Origin: Bacteroidales bacterium
GTDB lineage: Bacteria > Bacteroidota > Bacteroidia > Bacteroidales > UBA10428
NCBI GenBank assembly: GCA_016931575.1
Contig: JAFGEO010000118.1
Span: 79,457-143,456, forward strand
DNA: 64,000 nucleotides
Direction: 5' to 3'
Positions 8,124-17,831 of this stretch are shown piece by piece. The translations under genes and the position numbers were made by a program. Below the pieces are notes generated by a model that worked only from the letters and a program-made list of their open reading frames with translations, had not been told where the DNA came from and ran no database searches. The stretch's first letter is position 1. Every line of letters begins with the position of its first letter.

Positions 8124-10646
8124 ATGAAAATGATAGTTAATCCAGTTAACTCGCTGAAAGCTATATTTTTCGCAGCAGTGATCATGGTATCCTGTGCTGA
8201 AAAAGGAGGTAACTACGTGGAAGATACCCTGAAGAAGATGACCCTCAGGGAGAAGATAGATATGATAGGAGGCTACAAGAGTTTCAATATCCGGGCATAC
8301 GACAAGTATAACATTCCTGAAATTCATATGGCTGACGGACCCGTTGGAGTCCGAAACTATGGAGCATCCACAGCCTATCCTGCATCCATTAACCTGGCGG
8401 CTTCCTGGGACAGGGAGATAGCCAGGAAGGTAGGGGAAGCGATCGGTATGGAAGCTAAAAACAAGAATGTTCATATCATGCTCGGACCTGGAATGAATAT
8501 TTACCGGGGACCGTTCTGTGGTCGGAATTTTGAGTACCTGGGGGAAGATCCCTGCCTTGCCGGTGAACTGGCATCCTCATATATCATTGGAATGCAGGAG
8601 CAGGGAATTGTTGCCACTGCCAAACATTATGTGGCAAACTATCAGGATTTTGACAGGCATAATGTATCCTCTGACATGGATGAGCGGACACTCCATGAGA
8701 TCTACCTGCCGGCATTTAAAGCCTGTGTGCAGAAGGGAAATGTAGGTGCTGTGATGACTTCATACAACCTGATCAACGATATTCATGCCTCACAACATGA
8801 TTACCTGATCAATGAAGTGCTGAAAAAAACCTGGGGTTTCAAGGGCATTGTCATGTCTGACTGGACATCCACCTACGATGGAGTTGCCTGCGCAAAAGCG
8901 GGTCTTGACCTGGAGATGCCATCCGGTGATTTTATGAATTATGATACATTGCTTCCGGCGATCAAATCAGGGGAACTATCTGAAGCTGCCATTGATGACA
9001 AGGTGCGACGGATCCTGAATCTGTATCAGCGTTTCGGTTATTATGAGAAACCAACTATTAGTGACGGCTTTAAGCTTGATAAGGATTATGTCCGGGAAAT
9101 TGCCCTGGATGCCGCACGCGGAGGAATTACCCTGCTGAAAAATGAGGGAAAAACCTTACCCATTTCCTCCGGGAAGGTCAAAAAGATCGCGGTAATAGGC
9201 CCCAATGCTCATCCTGCAGTCACCGGAGGTGGTGGCAGTTCAAAGGTTGATCCGCTGCATGTGGTTTCATTATTTGAAGCCGTGAAGGAGATCGCTGGTC
9301 CTGATGTGGAAGTGGTATTTGAGAGGGCCATACTGCAGGAAACTGAGCTGCCAAAGAAGTTCTTCCGAAATACACACTTCTATCACCAAACAGAAAATGG
9401 GACGGTAGAGGGAGTGAAGGCACAGTTTTACGGGAATACCAATCTGGAAGGAGACCCTGTTTTCGAAGGGGTATTTGATCACATCGATCATACCATGCAT
9501 GATTCCGTTTATGCTGGTGTTCCGGACGTTAATTATTCGGCCCGGTTTGAGGCCTGCTTCAACGTGGATACCGGTGGCAATTATCGCCTCGCTCTTGCCG
9601 GGGATGATGGATATCGCCTGATCATGGACGGGGACACCCTGATCGATCAATGGCATAATCAACCGGAAACCGTGAGGAGTATTGATATGGTATTAAAAGC
9701 AGGGAAAGAGTATTCAATAAGGATTGATTACTACCAGGGTGGAGGAAGTGCTTCCATCCGGTTTGGCTACATGCCCAAACTTGATCTGGCCAGCGAATCT
9801 GCAGTGCTCTGGCAGAATGCAGTGAAAGCTGCCAGGGAAAGTGACCTGGTCATCTTTGCTGTAGGATTTAATCCGAATATTGAAAGCGAAGGTATGGACA
9901 GAAGCTGGGAGCTCCCAAAGGGACAGGATGAGATGATAAAAAAAATCTCTGCCCTGAATTCAAACAGTGTGGTTGTTCTAAACGCGGGAGGAAATGTCGG
10001 TATGCCCTGGCTGAACCAGGTTGGTGCGCTGCTCTATGCCTGGTACCCGGGAGGTGAGGGCAATCTTGCTGTGGCCGAGATCCTTTTCGGTAATACTAAT
10101 CCCTCAGGGAAACTGCCCGTTTCTTTCGAAAAAAGATGGGAAGACAATCCGGCATTTGGCAGCTATTTTGATCATGACGGCGATAAGAAAGTCTATTTTG
10201 AAGAGGGTATTTTCCTTGGCTATCGCCACTATGACCGTTCTGCGGTTAAGCCTCTGTTCCCCTTCGGTTTTGGCCTTTCCTACACCAGCTTTGACTATGC
10301 CGCCCTGAAGCTTGAAAAAGATACGATTCGGGCAGGAGAACCGCTTACCTTGAGCTTCACGCTTACTAACTCAGGAGCAATGGGCGGCGCTGAAGTTGCC
10401 CAGGTGTATGTAAGGGATATGGAATCAGAACTTGACAGGCCTGTTAAAGAGTTAAAAAACTTCGATAAGCTATACCTTGAACCACAGGAGTCGGGAGAAG
10501 TTAAACTAACCCTTGACCCCGGTGCTTTCAGCTATTATAATCCTGAAAAGGGCGGGTGGGTTACAGAACCCGGCACCTTCGAGATCCTTGTAGGAGCTTC
10601 TTCAGAGGATATCCTGCTCAAAGCTGCCCTTATTGTCACTGAATAA
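8124..10646 (+). CDS. Glycoside hydrolase family 3 beta-glycosidase with inserted PA14 domain, lipoprotein
   Basis: The 840-residue protein starts with a lipoprotein signal (lipobox VMVSC, C24). The (beta/alpha)8 domain follows, with KHYVANYQ (K167/H168 of the substrate pocket) and GIVMSDW carrying the catalytic nucleophile aspartate (D246). The second alpha/beta domain is interrupted at about residues 405-560 by a PA14 domain (EGVKAQFYGNTNLEGDPVF up to GGGSASIRFGYMP). A fibronectin-III-like domain forms the C-terminus. GH3 enzymes with PA14 include beta-glucosidases and beta-xylosidases. Next to the arabinose operon a hemicellulose-derived substrate is plausible, but this is inference. The esterase gene follows after 32 bases, so the two are probably co-transcribed. 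Confidence 0.92.
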   Translation: MKMIVNPVNSLKAIFFAAVIMVSCAEKGGNYVEDTLKKMTLREKIDMIGGYKSFNIRAYDKYNIPEIHMADGPVGVRNYGASTAYPASINLAASWDREIARKVGEAIGMEAKNKNVHIMLGPGMNIYRGPFCGRNFEYLGEDPCLAGELASSYIIGMQEQGIVATAKHYVANYQDFDRHNVSSDMDERTLHEIYLPAFKACVQKGNVGAVMTSYNLINDIHASQHDYLINEVLKKTWGFKGIVMSDWTSTYDGVACAKAGLDLEMPSGDFMNYDTLLPAIKSGELSEAAIDDKVRRILNLYQRFGYYEKPTISDGFKLDKDYVREIALDAARGGITLLKNEGKTLPISSGKVKKIAVIGPNAHPAVTGGGGSSKVDPLHVVSLFEAVKEIAGPDVEVVFERAILQETELPKKFFRNTHFYHQTENGTVEGVKAQFYGNTNLEGDPVFEGVFDHIDHTMHDSVYAGVPDVNYSARFEACFNVDTGGNYRLALAGDDGYRLIMDGDTLIDQWHNQPETVRSIDMVLKAGKEYSIRIDYYQGGGSASIRFGYMPKLDLASESAVLWQNAVKAARESDLVIFAVGFNPNIESEGMDRSWELPKGQDEMIKKISALNSNSVVVLNAGGNVGMPWLNQVGALLYAWYPGGEGNLAVAEILFGNTNPSGKLPVSFEKRWEDNPAFGSYFDHDGDKKVYFEEGIFLGYRHYDRSAVKPLFPFGFGLSYTSFDYAALKLEKDTIRAGEPLTLSFTLTNSGAMGGAEVAQVYVRDMESELDRPVKELKNFDKLYLEPQESGEVKLTLDPGAFSYYNPEKGGWVTEPGTFEILVGASSEDILLKAALIVTE

Positions 10647-10678
10647 ACCGGTTTAGACAACGAAAAAACTAAACACTC

Positions 10679-12703
10679 ATGAAAAACATAGCTCGTATTC
10701 TTCTAATTCTTAACTTGTTATCGCCAATCAACCTGTTTGCCAATAAATTGGCATTGCCCCCCATTTTCGGATCCGGCATGGTACTCCAGCGGAACTCTGA
10801 CGTTGCGATCTGGGGTACTGCGACACCCGGTGCAACAGTGGAGATCAAGACAGGCTGGGGTGAGGAGATTGAAGCAACAAGCGATACAAATGGGAAATGG
10901 ATGGCAAAGCTGAAGACAGCTGATGCGGGTGGTCCTTATGTCATTAAGCTTACGTGCGGTGAAGAAATGCTGTCCCTTGAGAATATTCTGTTAGGAGAAG
11001 TGTGGCTTTGTTCCGGACAATCGAATATGGAAATGCCTTTGGAAGGCTGGCCGCCGGCAGATACCATCATGAACAGCGCGAAAGAAATTGCAACCGCCAA
11101 TTTCCCGGATATCAGGTTATTTACCGTTTTGAAGAATGTTTCACCCATGCCTCTGGACAGTTGCCATGGAGAATGGACCATTTGCGACTCCAAAACAGTG
11201 GCCGGTTTTAGTGCCACAGCTTACTTTTTTGGAAAAGAGTTGTACGAAAAACTGCACGTTCCGATAGGACTGATACACTCAAGCTGGGGAGGTACCCCGG
11301 CAGAGGCATGGATCCCGGGCAGCCACCTGCAGAATATCCCTGCCTATAAAAGTGTAACCGATTCAATTCATCATGCTGAAAGTCAATATAAGGATTTTCT
11401 GAAATGGATGAATCAACTGGAACATTATTACCTTTTGGGGACCGATCCCGATTACTACGTCAGACTCGACAAAAAAGAAGGTGTTTATGCCGCTGAGGGA
11501 CTGGATGATTCCGACTGGAAAATAATGGAACTCCCTTCACTATGGGAAGCTGTCGGCTTGCCGGCTTTTGATGGTGTTACCTGGTTCAGAAAAACTTTTA
11601 CTATTCCTGAAGACATGGCGGGGAAGGAGATGACCCTGCTGCTTGGTCCGGTAGATGATATGGATATTAGCTATATCAATGGTACGGAGGTAGGGCAGAC
11701 GCTCCAATCAGGGAAATGGAAAGCAAACAGGGAATATACAATTCCTGCCGGTGTTCTTCGGGCCGGGGAGAATACAGTGGCTGTCTGTGCCATTGACATT
11801 GTTGGGGGAGGGGGCATTTATGGTACCGATCCGATTGCCATAACCGATCAAAACGGATTTGTGTTGAATTTGAATGGCGCATGGAAATACCAGCCTATCG
11901 CTCAAATAGTTGGCGATAACATTTACCTGTTTGATGAGGAACACGATTTCGACGACCGGCCGCATATGGGCATGATTTTTGGCGCAGGATCACCCACTGC
12001 CCTGTATAATGCTATGATCAATCCGATAGTTCCCTATGGAATCCGGGGTGCTATATGGTACCAGGGAGAGTCTAATGTTGGCAGGGGGTTTGAATACCGG
12101 ACATTGTTTCCGACCCTGATTGATGCATGGAGAAAGGTATGGAACATTGGGGATTTCCCCTTCTATTTCGTTCAGATCGCTCCATGGGAATACAGCGAAA
12201 AAGAAGCCAGTCCTGCCGCTGAAGTCCGCGAGGCCCAGTTTATGAGCCTTTCAGTGCCTAATACCGGCATGGCAGTCACCATGGATATTGGAAACCCTGC
12301 GAATATTCACCCTGCCAATAAGGAGGATGTTGGTCAACGTCTGGCCCGTTGGGCACTGAACAAAGATTATCATTTTGAGGATGTGGTTTATTCCGGGCCA
12401 CTGTATAAGTCTTTTGAAATTAAAGGATCGAAGGCCATTGTTTCATTCGACCATACAGGAGGTGGTTTAATGATGAAGGGAAAAGCGCTTACCCATTTTG
12501 AGATCGCCGGCAGCAACCAGGTATATTATCCTGCAGAAGCCAGGATCAGCGGGAATGTCATTGAAGTCTGGAATGAGAAAGTCTCAAACCCGGTAGCGGT
12601 TCGTTATGGCTGGAGTGCTACGGCTGAGCCAAATCTTTTCAACGCTGAGGGTTTACCAGCTTCACCTTTCAGAACCGATGACTGGAAAAGATTATCAGAA
12701 TAA
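10679..12703 (+). CDS. Secreted SGNH-type carbohydrate acetylesterase (sialate O-acetylesterase family)
   Basis: The protein has 674 residues and a signal peptide (MKNIARILLILNLLSPINLFA). The catalytic serine lies in VWLCSGQSNMEMP (S115), the conserved AIWYQGESN block is near residue 460, and the catalytic histidine region NIHPANKEDVGQR is near residue 541. Between about residues 240 and 410 a jelly-roll or galactose-binding-like insert interrupts the hydrolase fold (DDSDWKIMELPSLWE to IYGTDPIAI). Many Bacteroidota proteins named sialate O-acetylesterase act instead on acetylated plant polysaccharides. With GH3 upstream and arabinose genes downstream, de-acetylation of xylan-type glycans is the better inference. 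Confidence 0.88.
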   Translation: MKNIARILLILNLLSPINLFANKLALPPIFGSGMVLQRNSDVAIWGTATPGATVEIKTGWGEEIEATSDTNGKWMAKLKTADAGGPYVIKLTCGEEMLSLENILLGEVWLCSGQSNMEMPLEGWPPADTIMNSAKEIATANFPDIRLFTVLKNVSPMPLDSCHGEWTICDSKTVAGFSATAYFFGKELYEKLHVPIGLIHSSWGGTPAEAWIPGSHLQNIPAYKSVTDSIHHAESQYKDFLKWMNQLEHYYLLGTDPDYYVRLDKKEGVYAAEGLDDSDWKIMELPSLWEAVGLPAFDGVTWFRKTFTIPEDMAGKEMTLLLGPVDDMDISYINGTEVGQTLQSGKWKANREYTIPAGVLRAGENTVAVCAIDIVGGGGIYGTDPIAITDQNGFVLNLNGAWKYQPIAQIVGDNIYLFDEEHDFDDRPHMGMIFGAGSPTALYNAMINPIVPYGIRGAIWYQGESNVGRGFEYRTLFPTLIDAWRKVWNIGDFPFYFVQIAPWEYSEKEASPAAEVREAQFMSLSVPNTGMAVTMDIGNPANIHPANKEDVGQRLARWALNKDYHFEDVVYSGPLYKSFEIKGSKAIVSFDHTGGGLMMKGKALTHFEIAGSNQVYYPAEARISGNVIEVWNEKVSNPVAVRYGWSATAEPNLFNAEGLPASPFRTDDWKRLSE

Positions 12704-12740
12704 GATAAAAAAGTAAAGCGGTTTATTAAAACCGCTTTAC
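12704..12740 (-). terminator. Intrinsic terminator of the arabinose operon, overlapping the end of araR
   Basis: GTAAAGCGGTTT (12713-12724) and AAACCGCTTTAC (12729-12740) form a perfect 12-bp stem around a 4-base loop. On the minus strand it is followed by six T (12712-12707) and then ATCTT, the usual form of a Rho-independent terminator. The stem includes the last codons and the stop of araR. On the plus strand no T tract follows, so it should work mainly for the leftward operon. Confidence 0.8.
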
Positions 12741-13412
12741 GATATTATCACGAATAAGGTTTTCTTCCTTATTTTCAAACCTGTAGTAGTAGGCACCCTT
12801 CTTAGAATCCGAGGTGTTTTTATCAGTCTGTTTTTCAAGCATTCCTAGCGATAAAACCTTCTTCCGAAAGTTTCCCGGGTCAAATTTTCGTTGAAATATT
12901 GCTTCATACAGTTTTCTGAGCTGTGTAAGCGTAAATTTGGTAGGCAGGAGGTTCTGACCGATCAATTCATAACTTGCTTTCAGCTTGAGCTTCTCATGGG
13001 CAGCTAATAGCATTTGCTCATGGTCGAATACCAGTTTGGGTATTTTATTATAAGCTATCCATCCGGTTCCGTGCTTTTCAGCCAGTACGCTATCGTGTTT
13101 ATCGAGTCTGATCATCGCGTAAAACACGATGCTGATCACCCTTCCACCCGGATCGCGGTCGAGCTTAGAGAAAACTTCAACCTGTTCAAGGTAGATGTCC
13201 TTCAGGCCGGTGATTTCTACCAGGACACGCTCGGCTGCCTTTTCTGCAGTTTCTTCTTCGCGGATCCATCCACCGATCAGGGACCAGTCGCCCTGAGCAG
13301 GCTGAAATCTTCTGTGAGATAACAATACTTTCAGGATGTCTTTCTCATACCCAAAAATTATGCAGTCAACTGCAACATGATGTTTAGGATATTGATAATG
13401 AGAATCTGACAT
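12726..13412 (-). CDS. araR: AraR-type transcriptional regulator of the Nudix/NrtR family
   Basis: A 228-residue protein with an N-terminal Nudix fold and a C-terminal winged helix (TLTQLRKLYEAIFQRKFDPGNFRKKVLSLGML). The Nudix box at residues 48-70 (GWIREEETAEKAAERVLV then EITGL) has lost the REUxEE core: the glutamate after the arginine is V and the second glutamate of the pair is I. Hydrolase activity is therefore unlikely and a sensor role fits. In Bacteroides thetaiotaomicron a Nudix-type AraR represses the arabinose genes and responds to arabinose; the same gene company here (galM, symporter, araBAD) supports this assignment. It is the last gene of the operon, 15 bases after galM. Confidence 0.87.
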   Translation of the reverse strand: MSDSHYQYPKHHVAVDCIIFGYEKDILKVLLSHRRFQPAQGDWSLIGGWIREEETAEKAAERVLVEITGLKDIYLEQVEVFSKLDRDPGGRVISIVFYAMIRLDKHDSVLAEKHGTGWIAYNKIPKLVFDHEQMLLAAHEKLKLKASYELIGQNLLPTKFTLTQLRKLYEAIFQRKFDPGNFRKKVLSLGMLEKQTDKNTSDSKKGAYYYRFENKEENLIRDNIVKRF

Positions 13413-13427
13413 GAATTACATTTTGCT

Positions 13428-14558
13428 TTATTCTTTAACTTTAAACCTGATGATGGTAGTCTGTTTGTAAACCTCGCCAGGTTTGAGAACGGTGGTTGGG
13501 AACCCGGGATTATTCGGTGCATCCGGATAGTGCTGAGTCTCAAAGATCAATGCTGACCGGTGTTGATAAGCTCTTCCGCTTTTTCCTTTCACAGTTCCAT
13601 CCAGGAAATTCCCGCTGTAAAATTGCATACCGGGTTCCGTAGTCCATATTTCCAGGAGCCTTCCGGTAGTTTCTTCCCATAATTTACCGGCAAGCGAGAG
13701 TTCGTCCTCTGATTTCTTGATCAGGTTCCAGTTATGGTCAAAACCAAGTCCGTTTTCCACCTGTGGATCGCCAATGGCGATATCCTGACCGATCTGCTTT
13801 CCTTCGCGGAAATCCAGGGCAGTTCCTTCAACAGAGGCAATTTCTCCGGTTGGGATCCATTCCTTGTCAACAGGGATAAATTCATCTGCATTGATCATAA
13901 AATAATGATCGAGGATGGTACTGTCACCTTCTCCTTTCAGGTTCCAGATAGTATGGTTGGTAAGGTTCAGGATCGTAGCGGCATCTGTTTCAGCCTCGTA
14001 CTCGATTTTCAGCTCGTCCTTGTCTGTCAGTGTATAAACTACGGTAACAGCTAAATTACCGGGATATCCCTCTTCCATATCAGGTGACAGATAGGTCATT
14101 TTCACCGAATTTCCTTCCTGGCTCGCAGTCCATACTTTCTTGTCAAATCCGTTGAGACCTCCGTGCAAAGTATTGTCACCGTTGTTCTTATAGAGCGTGT
14201 ATTCCTTTCCGTCCAGGGTGAATTTTGCATCTTTTATGCGGTTGGCGAAACGACCGACGATGGGACCGCTGTAAATATTATCGCTCAGGTATTCGTCTAT
14301 TGTGTTATATCCCAGTGCGATATCTGCAAATTCACCTTTTTTATCGGGAGTAAGAACAGATACGATGCGGGCACCATAGTTGGTAAGAACCACCTCAATC
14401 CCATTTGCATTTTTCAGTTCATACATATGGATTGAGTCTTTATTGACAGTTGTGTTTTTCATACTTCCAGGATTATCAGCTTCCTTAGTTTTAACTGAAT
14501 CAGATGGTTTGCAGCCAATTACTGTTAGGATGATCAAGGGTAGGAGTAGTTTTTTCAT
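13428..14558 (-). CDS. galM: Aldose 1-epimerase (mutarotase), lipoprotein form
   Basis: Interconverts alpha and beta anomers of sugars such as arabinose, galactose or glucose. From the chosen ATG the protein has 376 residues with a lipobox (LTVIGC), so it should sit in the periplasm or outer membrane. Family motifs include NRIKDAKFTLDGKEYTL, NNGDNTLHGGLNGFDKKVW, LTNHTIWNL (catalytic histidine) and ALIFETQHYPDAPNNP (catalytic glutamate). An upstream in-frame ATG at 14570 would overlap the end of araB by eight bases. The start used here begins at MKKLLLP, a typical lipoprotein signal. Mutarotation before uptake would help the adjacent symporter. Confidence 0.92.
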   Translation of the reverse strand: MKKLLLPLIILTVIGCKPSDSVKTKEADNPGSMKNTTVNKDSIHMYELKNANGIEVVLTNYGARIVSVLTPDKKGEFADIALGYNTIDEYLSDNIYSGPIVGRFANRIKDAKFTLDGKEYTLYKNNGDNTLHGGLNGFDKKVWTASQEGNSVKMTYLSPDMEEGYPGNLAVTVVYTLTDKDELKIEYEAETDAATILNLTNHTIWNLKGEGDSTILDHYFMINADEFIPVDKEWIPTGEIASVEGTALDFREGKQIGQDIAIGDPQVENGLGFDHNWNLIKKSEDELSLAGKLWEETTGRLLEIWTTEPGMQFYSGNFLDGTVKGKSGRAYQHRSALIFETQHYPDAPNNPGFPTTVLKPGEVYKQTTIIRFKVKE

Positions 14559-14562
14559 AGTA

Positions 14563-16242
14563 TTAAGCATTTGTCGTTAGTTCATTTTCGATAAACTTGC
14601 CGAATTTCATGTACTTATCATACCGAGCCTGATATTTTTTAGCATTTTCGGTATTGGGTTGATATTCGGTTTCAAAACCATTTCCCATCCGGTTCTTGGC
14701 TTCTTCAAGGTCTGCATAGATTCCTCCTGCGACAGCTGCAGCCATAGCCGAGCCGAGGGCACAGGTTTGTTCTGAGCGTGCAACAAGGATGGGCTTGTTC
14801 AGTACGTCGGCCATAACCTGCATCACAAATTCGGATTTTTTTGCAACTCCTCCGATGGCGATGATTCCGTTGATGGGTACACCCTCATTAATAAAGCGAT
14901 CGGCAATGGCCTTGGCTCCAAAAGCCGTAGATTCGACGAGGGCCCTGAAAACCCGGGGAGCACTTGAACCCAGGTTCAAGCCTGCGATAGCACCTTTTAG
15001 GTTTTGATTTGCATCAGGTGTTCGCCGGCCGTTGAACCAGTCAAGCGCCAGTTCAGCGGATTCTTCTATTGGGATTTTAGCAGCTTCTTCACTCAGGCTG
15101 GGGATCAGCTGTGCATCAAGTTCAGCGATAAGCGCTTCTTTCGATGCCTTATTGAGTGATTCCGACCTGGAGATCAGGTTTTCTGCCGGCCAAAGCAAGA
15201 GATTCTTAAACCAGGCGTAAACATCACCAAAAGCAGATTGACCGGCTTCCAGTCCGATCATGCCGGGAATGATAGATCCATCTACCTGTCCGCAGATTCC
15301 CTGCACGAGCTTATCGCCCAGGTCGTTTTCAGGAGCAGTGATCATATCGCAGGTTGAGGTTCCCATCACCTTACAGAGATAGTAGGGTTTTATTTCAGCG
15401 CCGACAGCGCCCAGGTGGGCGTCAAAGGCGCCAACCCCAACCACTACATCTTCCCGGAGCCCGAGTTTATCAGCCCAGTCTTTTGTGAGAGTTCCGGCCG
15501 GTTGGTCTACCGTATAGGTATCCTTGAACAGACGTTGGCGGACACCTTTCAGCATGGGATCGAGTTTTACCAGGAATTCCTCCGAAGGGAGACCATCCCA
15601 GCTGCTGTGCCACATAGCCTTATGGCCGGCAGCACATCGGCTTCTCAATATGTCAGAGGCTTTGTTTACTCCGGTAAGTAAAGCAGGGATCCAGTCGCAA
15701 TGCTCTATCCAGGTATATGCGGCTTCGCGCACATCCTTATCATCGCGCATGACTTTGAGGATCTTGGCCCAAAACCATTCCGAGGAGTAGATACCACCTT
15801 CAAATTTGGTATAATCTTCTCCGCCCCAGCTCCTGGCTAGTTCATTGATCTGATCTGCTTCTCCAACGGCGGTATGATCCTTCCAAAGGACGAACATCGC
15901 ATTTGGATTCTCAGCAAATTTTGGATGAAGAGCCAGAGGCACTCCATTTTCATCAGCAGCAACAGGGGTGGATCCGGTAGTATCTATCGAGATGGCACCG
16001 ATCTCCATGGCTGCTTTGGGGCCTGCCTTCTGAACCACCTTTCTGATGGTAGTCTGCAGACCTTCAATATAATCCAGAGGGTGTTGACGAAACTGATTCC
16101 TGACAGGATCACAGTATTTTCCTTCTTTCCAGCGCGGATAATAGAAAACATGGCTTGCAATTTCCTTTCCTGTCCTTACATCCACCAGGACCGACCTGAC
16201 AGAGTCTGAACCATAATCAACACCAATCGTAAATTTTTTCAT
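14563..16242 (-). CDS. araB: Ribulokinase
   Basis: Phosphorylates L-ribulose to L-ribulose 5-phosphate with ATP in the cytoplasm. The protein has 559 residues, standard for AraB of the FGGY family. It begins with the ATPase-fold phosphate-1 motif FTIGVDYGSDSVRSVLVD. Further motifs are AISIDTTGSTPVA, CDWIPALLTG, VGVGAFDAHLGAVGA (catalytic aspartate region) and the C-terminal IIAIGGVAKKSEFVMQVMAD. It lies 27 bases after the GH51 gene and directly before galM in the operon. Confidence 0.95.
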   Translation of the reverse strand: MKKFTIGVDYGSDSVRSVLVDVRTGKEIASHVFYYPRWKEGKYCDPVRNQFRQHPLDYIEGLQTTIRKVVQKAGPKAAMEIGAISIDTTGSTPVAADENGVPLALHPKFAENPNAMFVLWKDHTAVGEADQINELARSWGGEDYTKFEGGIYSSEWFWAKILKVMRDDKDVREAAYTWIEHCDWIPALLTGVNKASDILRSRCAAGHKAMWHSSWDGLPSEEFLVKLDPMLKGVRQRLFKDTYTVDQPAGTLTKDWADKLGLREDVVVGVGAFDAHLGAVGAEIKPYYLCKVMGTSTCDMITAPENDLGDKLVQGICGQVDGSIIPGMIGLEAGQSAFGDVYAWFKNLLLWPAENLISRSESLNKASKEALIAELDAQLIPSLSEEAAKIPIEESAELALDWFNGRRTPDANQNLKGAIAGLNLGSSAPRVFRALVESTAFGAKAIADRFINEGVPINGIIAIGGVAKKSEFVMQVMADVLNKPILVARSEQTCALGSAMAAAVAGGIYADLEEAKNRMGNGFETEYQPNTENAKKYQARYDKYMKFGKFIENELTTNA

Positions 16243-16269
16243 GCATCAGGGGTGTTAAATGGTGGATGT

Positions 16270-17805
16270 TTATTTGTTTTCGATGGCAATATGAACAACC
16301 GATTTTGAGGGCATATCCAGGATCAGCTGCCCTGATTTTACCTGATATCCTTTAAATTCCTTCAATGTAATTTCATCAGGATTGTCAAAATCGTTGTAGC
16401 TGTTCATTTTATTGGCAGTAATTATATCTGCACTGAGGATCTTAATCTTTCCTTCAGTATCCAGGTTTACTGTAACGCTCTTACCCTCATTGGGATCCAG
16501 GTTTGACAGGGTAAGGTTGATCACCCCTTCCTTTTCTGAAGCAGAAGCTGAAATAGCAGGAATGCTCTTATCTCCCAGGGTATATTCTGTAGAGTTAAGC
16601 TCAAGAGGAATATTTAAGGCATCCTGATGCACTTTGTACATTTTAAAAACATAGAATGTCGGGGTCAGCACCATTTTGTCTCCTTCGGTAAGCACCATGG
16701 CCTGAAGAACGTTCACAACCTGTGCAATGTTTGCCATGGTTACACGGTCGCAATGCCGGTTAAATACATTCAGGTAAATAGAAGCAGTGATGGCATCACG
16801 CATGGTGTTTTGCTGGAAAAGGAATCCGGGCTCAGTACCGGGTTCTGCATCGTGCCAGTTACCCCATTCGTCAGCGAGGAGACCGATCTTCTTTTCAGGA
16901 TCGTATTTGTCCATAATGGCCATGTGCTGCCTGAGGTTATCTTCCATTTCAACGTTTTGCCTGATAGTCAGGAACCAGTCTTCTTCGCTGAAATCGGTAG
17001 CAGAGCCTTTGTGTTCCCAATTGTGGCACACAGTATAGTGATGGTACGACATACCCTGAATCAGCTGTTGGTATACCTCTGTTTTTTTCATGAGGGTTTC
17101 GGTCCATTCCAGATCATGGTTAAGTCCACCGCTCGCAATGCGCTGGTCTACCCTGCAGTAAGTAGCAAAACGTTTATACAGGTCAGCATAATAGCTGGCA
17201 GTCATATTTCCGCCACAACCCCAGTTTTCATTTCCTATTCCCCAGAATTTAACATCCCAGGGCTCCTCACGACCGTTCTGACGGCGCAGCTCTGCCATAG
17301 GGCTGTTATCGTCGGCTAAAACATATTCAACCCATTGCATGGCTTCCTGCGGAGAACCGCTACCCACGTTAACAGCCAGGTAGGGGTCACAATCCAACAT
17401 TTCGCATAGGTCAAGAAATTCATGCGTTCCGAAGCTGTTGTCTTCAACTACCTCGCCCCAGAAGATATTAAGCATGGGCGGACGATCTTCTTTTGGACCG
17501 ATACCATCTTTCCAGTGGTAGGCGTCGGCAAAACAACCTCCCGGCCAGCGGAGTACAGGGATATCAATTTCTTTCAGTGCTTCGAGAATATCGGTACGGT
17601 ATCCTTTGGTATTAGGGATAGGGGAGTCTTCGCCCACCCAGATTCCATCATAGATACATCTTCCAAGGTGCTCGGCAAAATGACCATAAATATTTTTATT
17701 GATGGTATCTTTTGCTTCTTTTGTTTTTAGGACTATTTCATTTTCCTGTGCAAGACCAACTACCGGCAGCAGCATCAGGAAGAAAAGAATTCTGACTTTT
17801 TTCAT
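16270..17805 (-). CDS. Secreted alpha-L-arabinofuranosidase, GH51
   Basis: Removes terminal L-arabinofuranosyl groups from arabinoxylan or arabinan. The 511-residue protein has a signal peptide (MKKVRILFFLMLLPVVGLAQ). GH51 landmarks are INKNIYGHFAEHLGRCIYDG, LRWPGGCFADAYHWKDGIGP, the acid/base glutamate in FWGIGNENWGCGG (E193) and the nucleophile in LLADEWGNWHD (E313). The C-terminal 120 residues are a beta-sandwich ending KSVVHIAIENK. It is encoded between araD and araB, so release of arabinose outside the cell is co-expressed with its catabolism. Confidence 0.95.
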   Translation of the reverse strand: MKKVRILFFLMLLPVVGLAQENEIVLKTKEAKDTINKNIYGHFAEHLGRCIYDGIWVGEDSPIPNTKGYRTDILEALKEIDIPVLRWPGGCFADAYHWKDGIGPKEDRPPMLNIFWGEVVEDNSFGTHEFLDLCEMLDCDPYLAVNVGSGSPQEAMQWVEYVLADDNSPMAELRRQNGREEPWDVKFWGIGNENWGCGGNMTASYYADLYKRFATYCRVDQRIASGGLNHDLEWTETLMKKTEVYQQLIQGMSYHHYTVCHNWEHKGSATDFSEEDWFLTIRQNVEMEDNLRQHMAIMDKYDPEKKIGLLADEWGNWHDAEPGTEPGFLFQQNTMRDAITASIYLNVFNRHCDRVTMANIAQVVNVLQAMVLTEGDKMVLTPTFYVFKMYKVHQDALNIPLELNSTEYTLGDKSIPAISASASEKEGVINLTLSNLDPNEGKSVTVNLDTEGKIKILSADIITANKMNSYNDFDNPDEITLKEFKGYQVKSGQLILDMPSKSVVHIAIENK

Positions 17806-17831
17806 AGGATAACTTGTTTTATTGAATTTAA

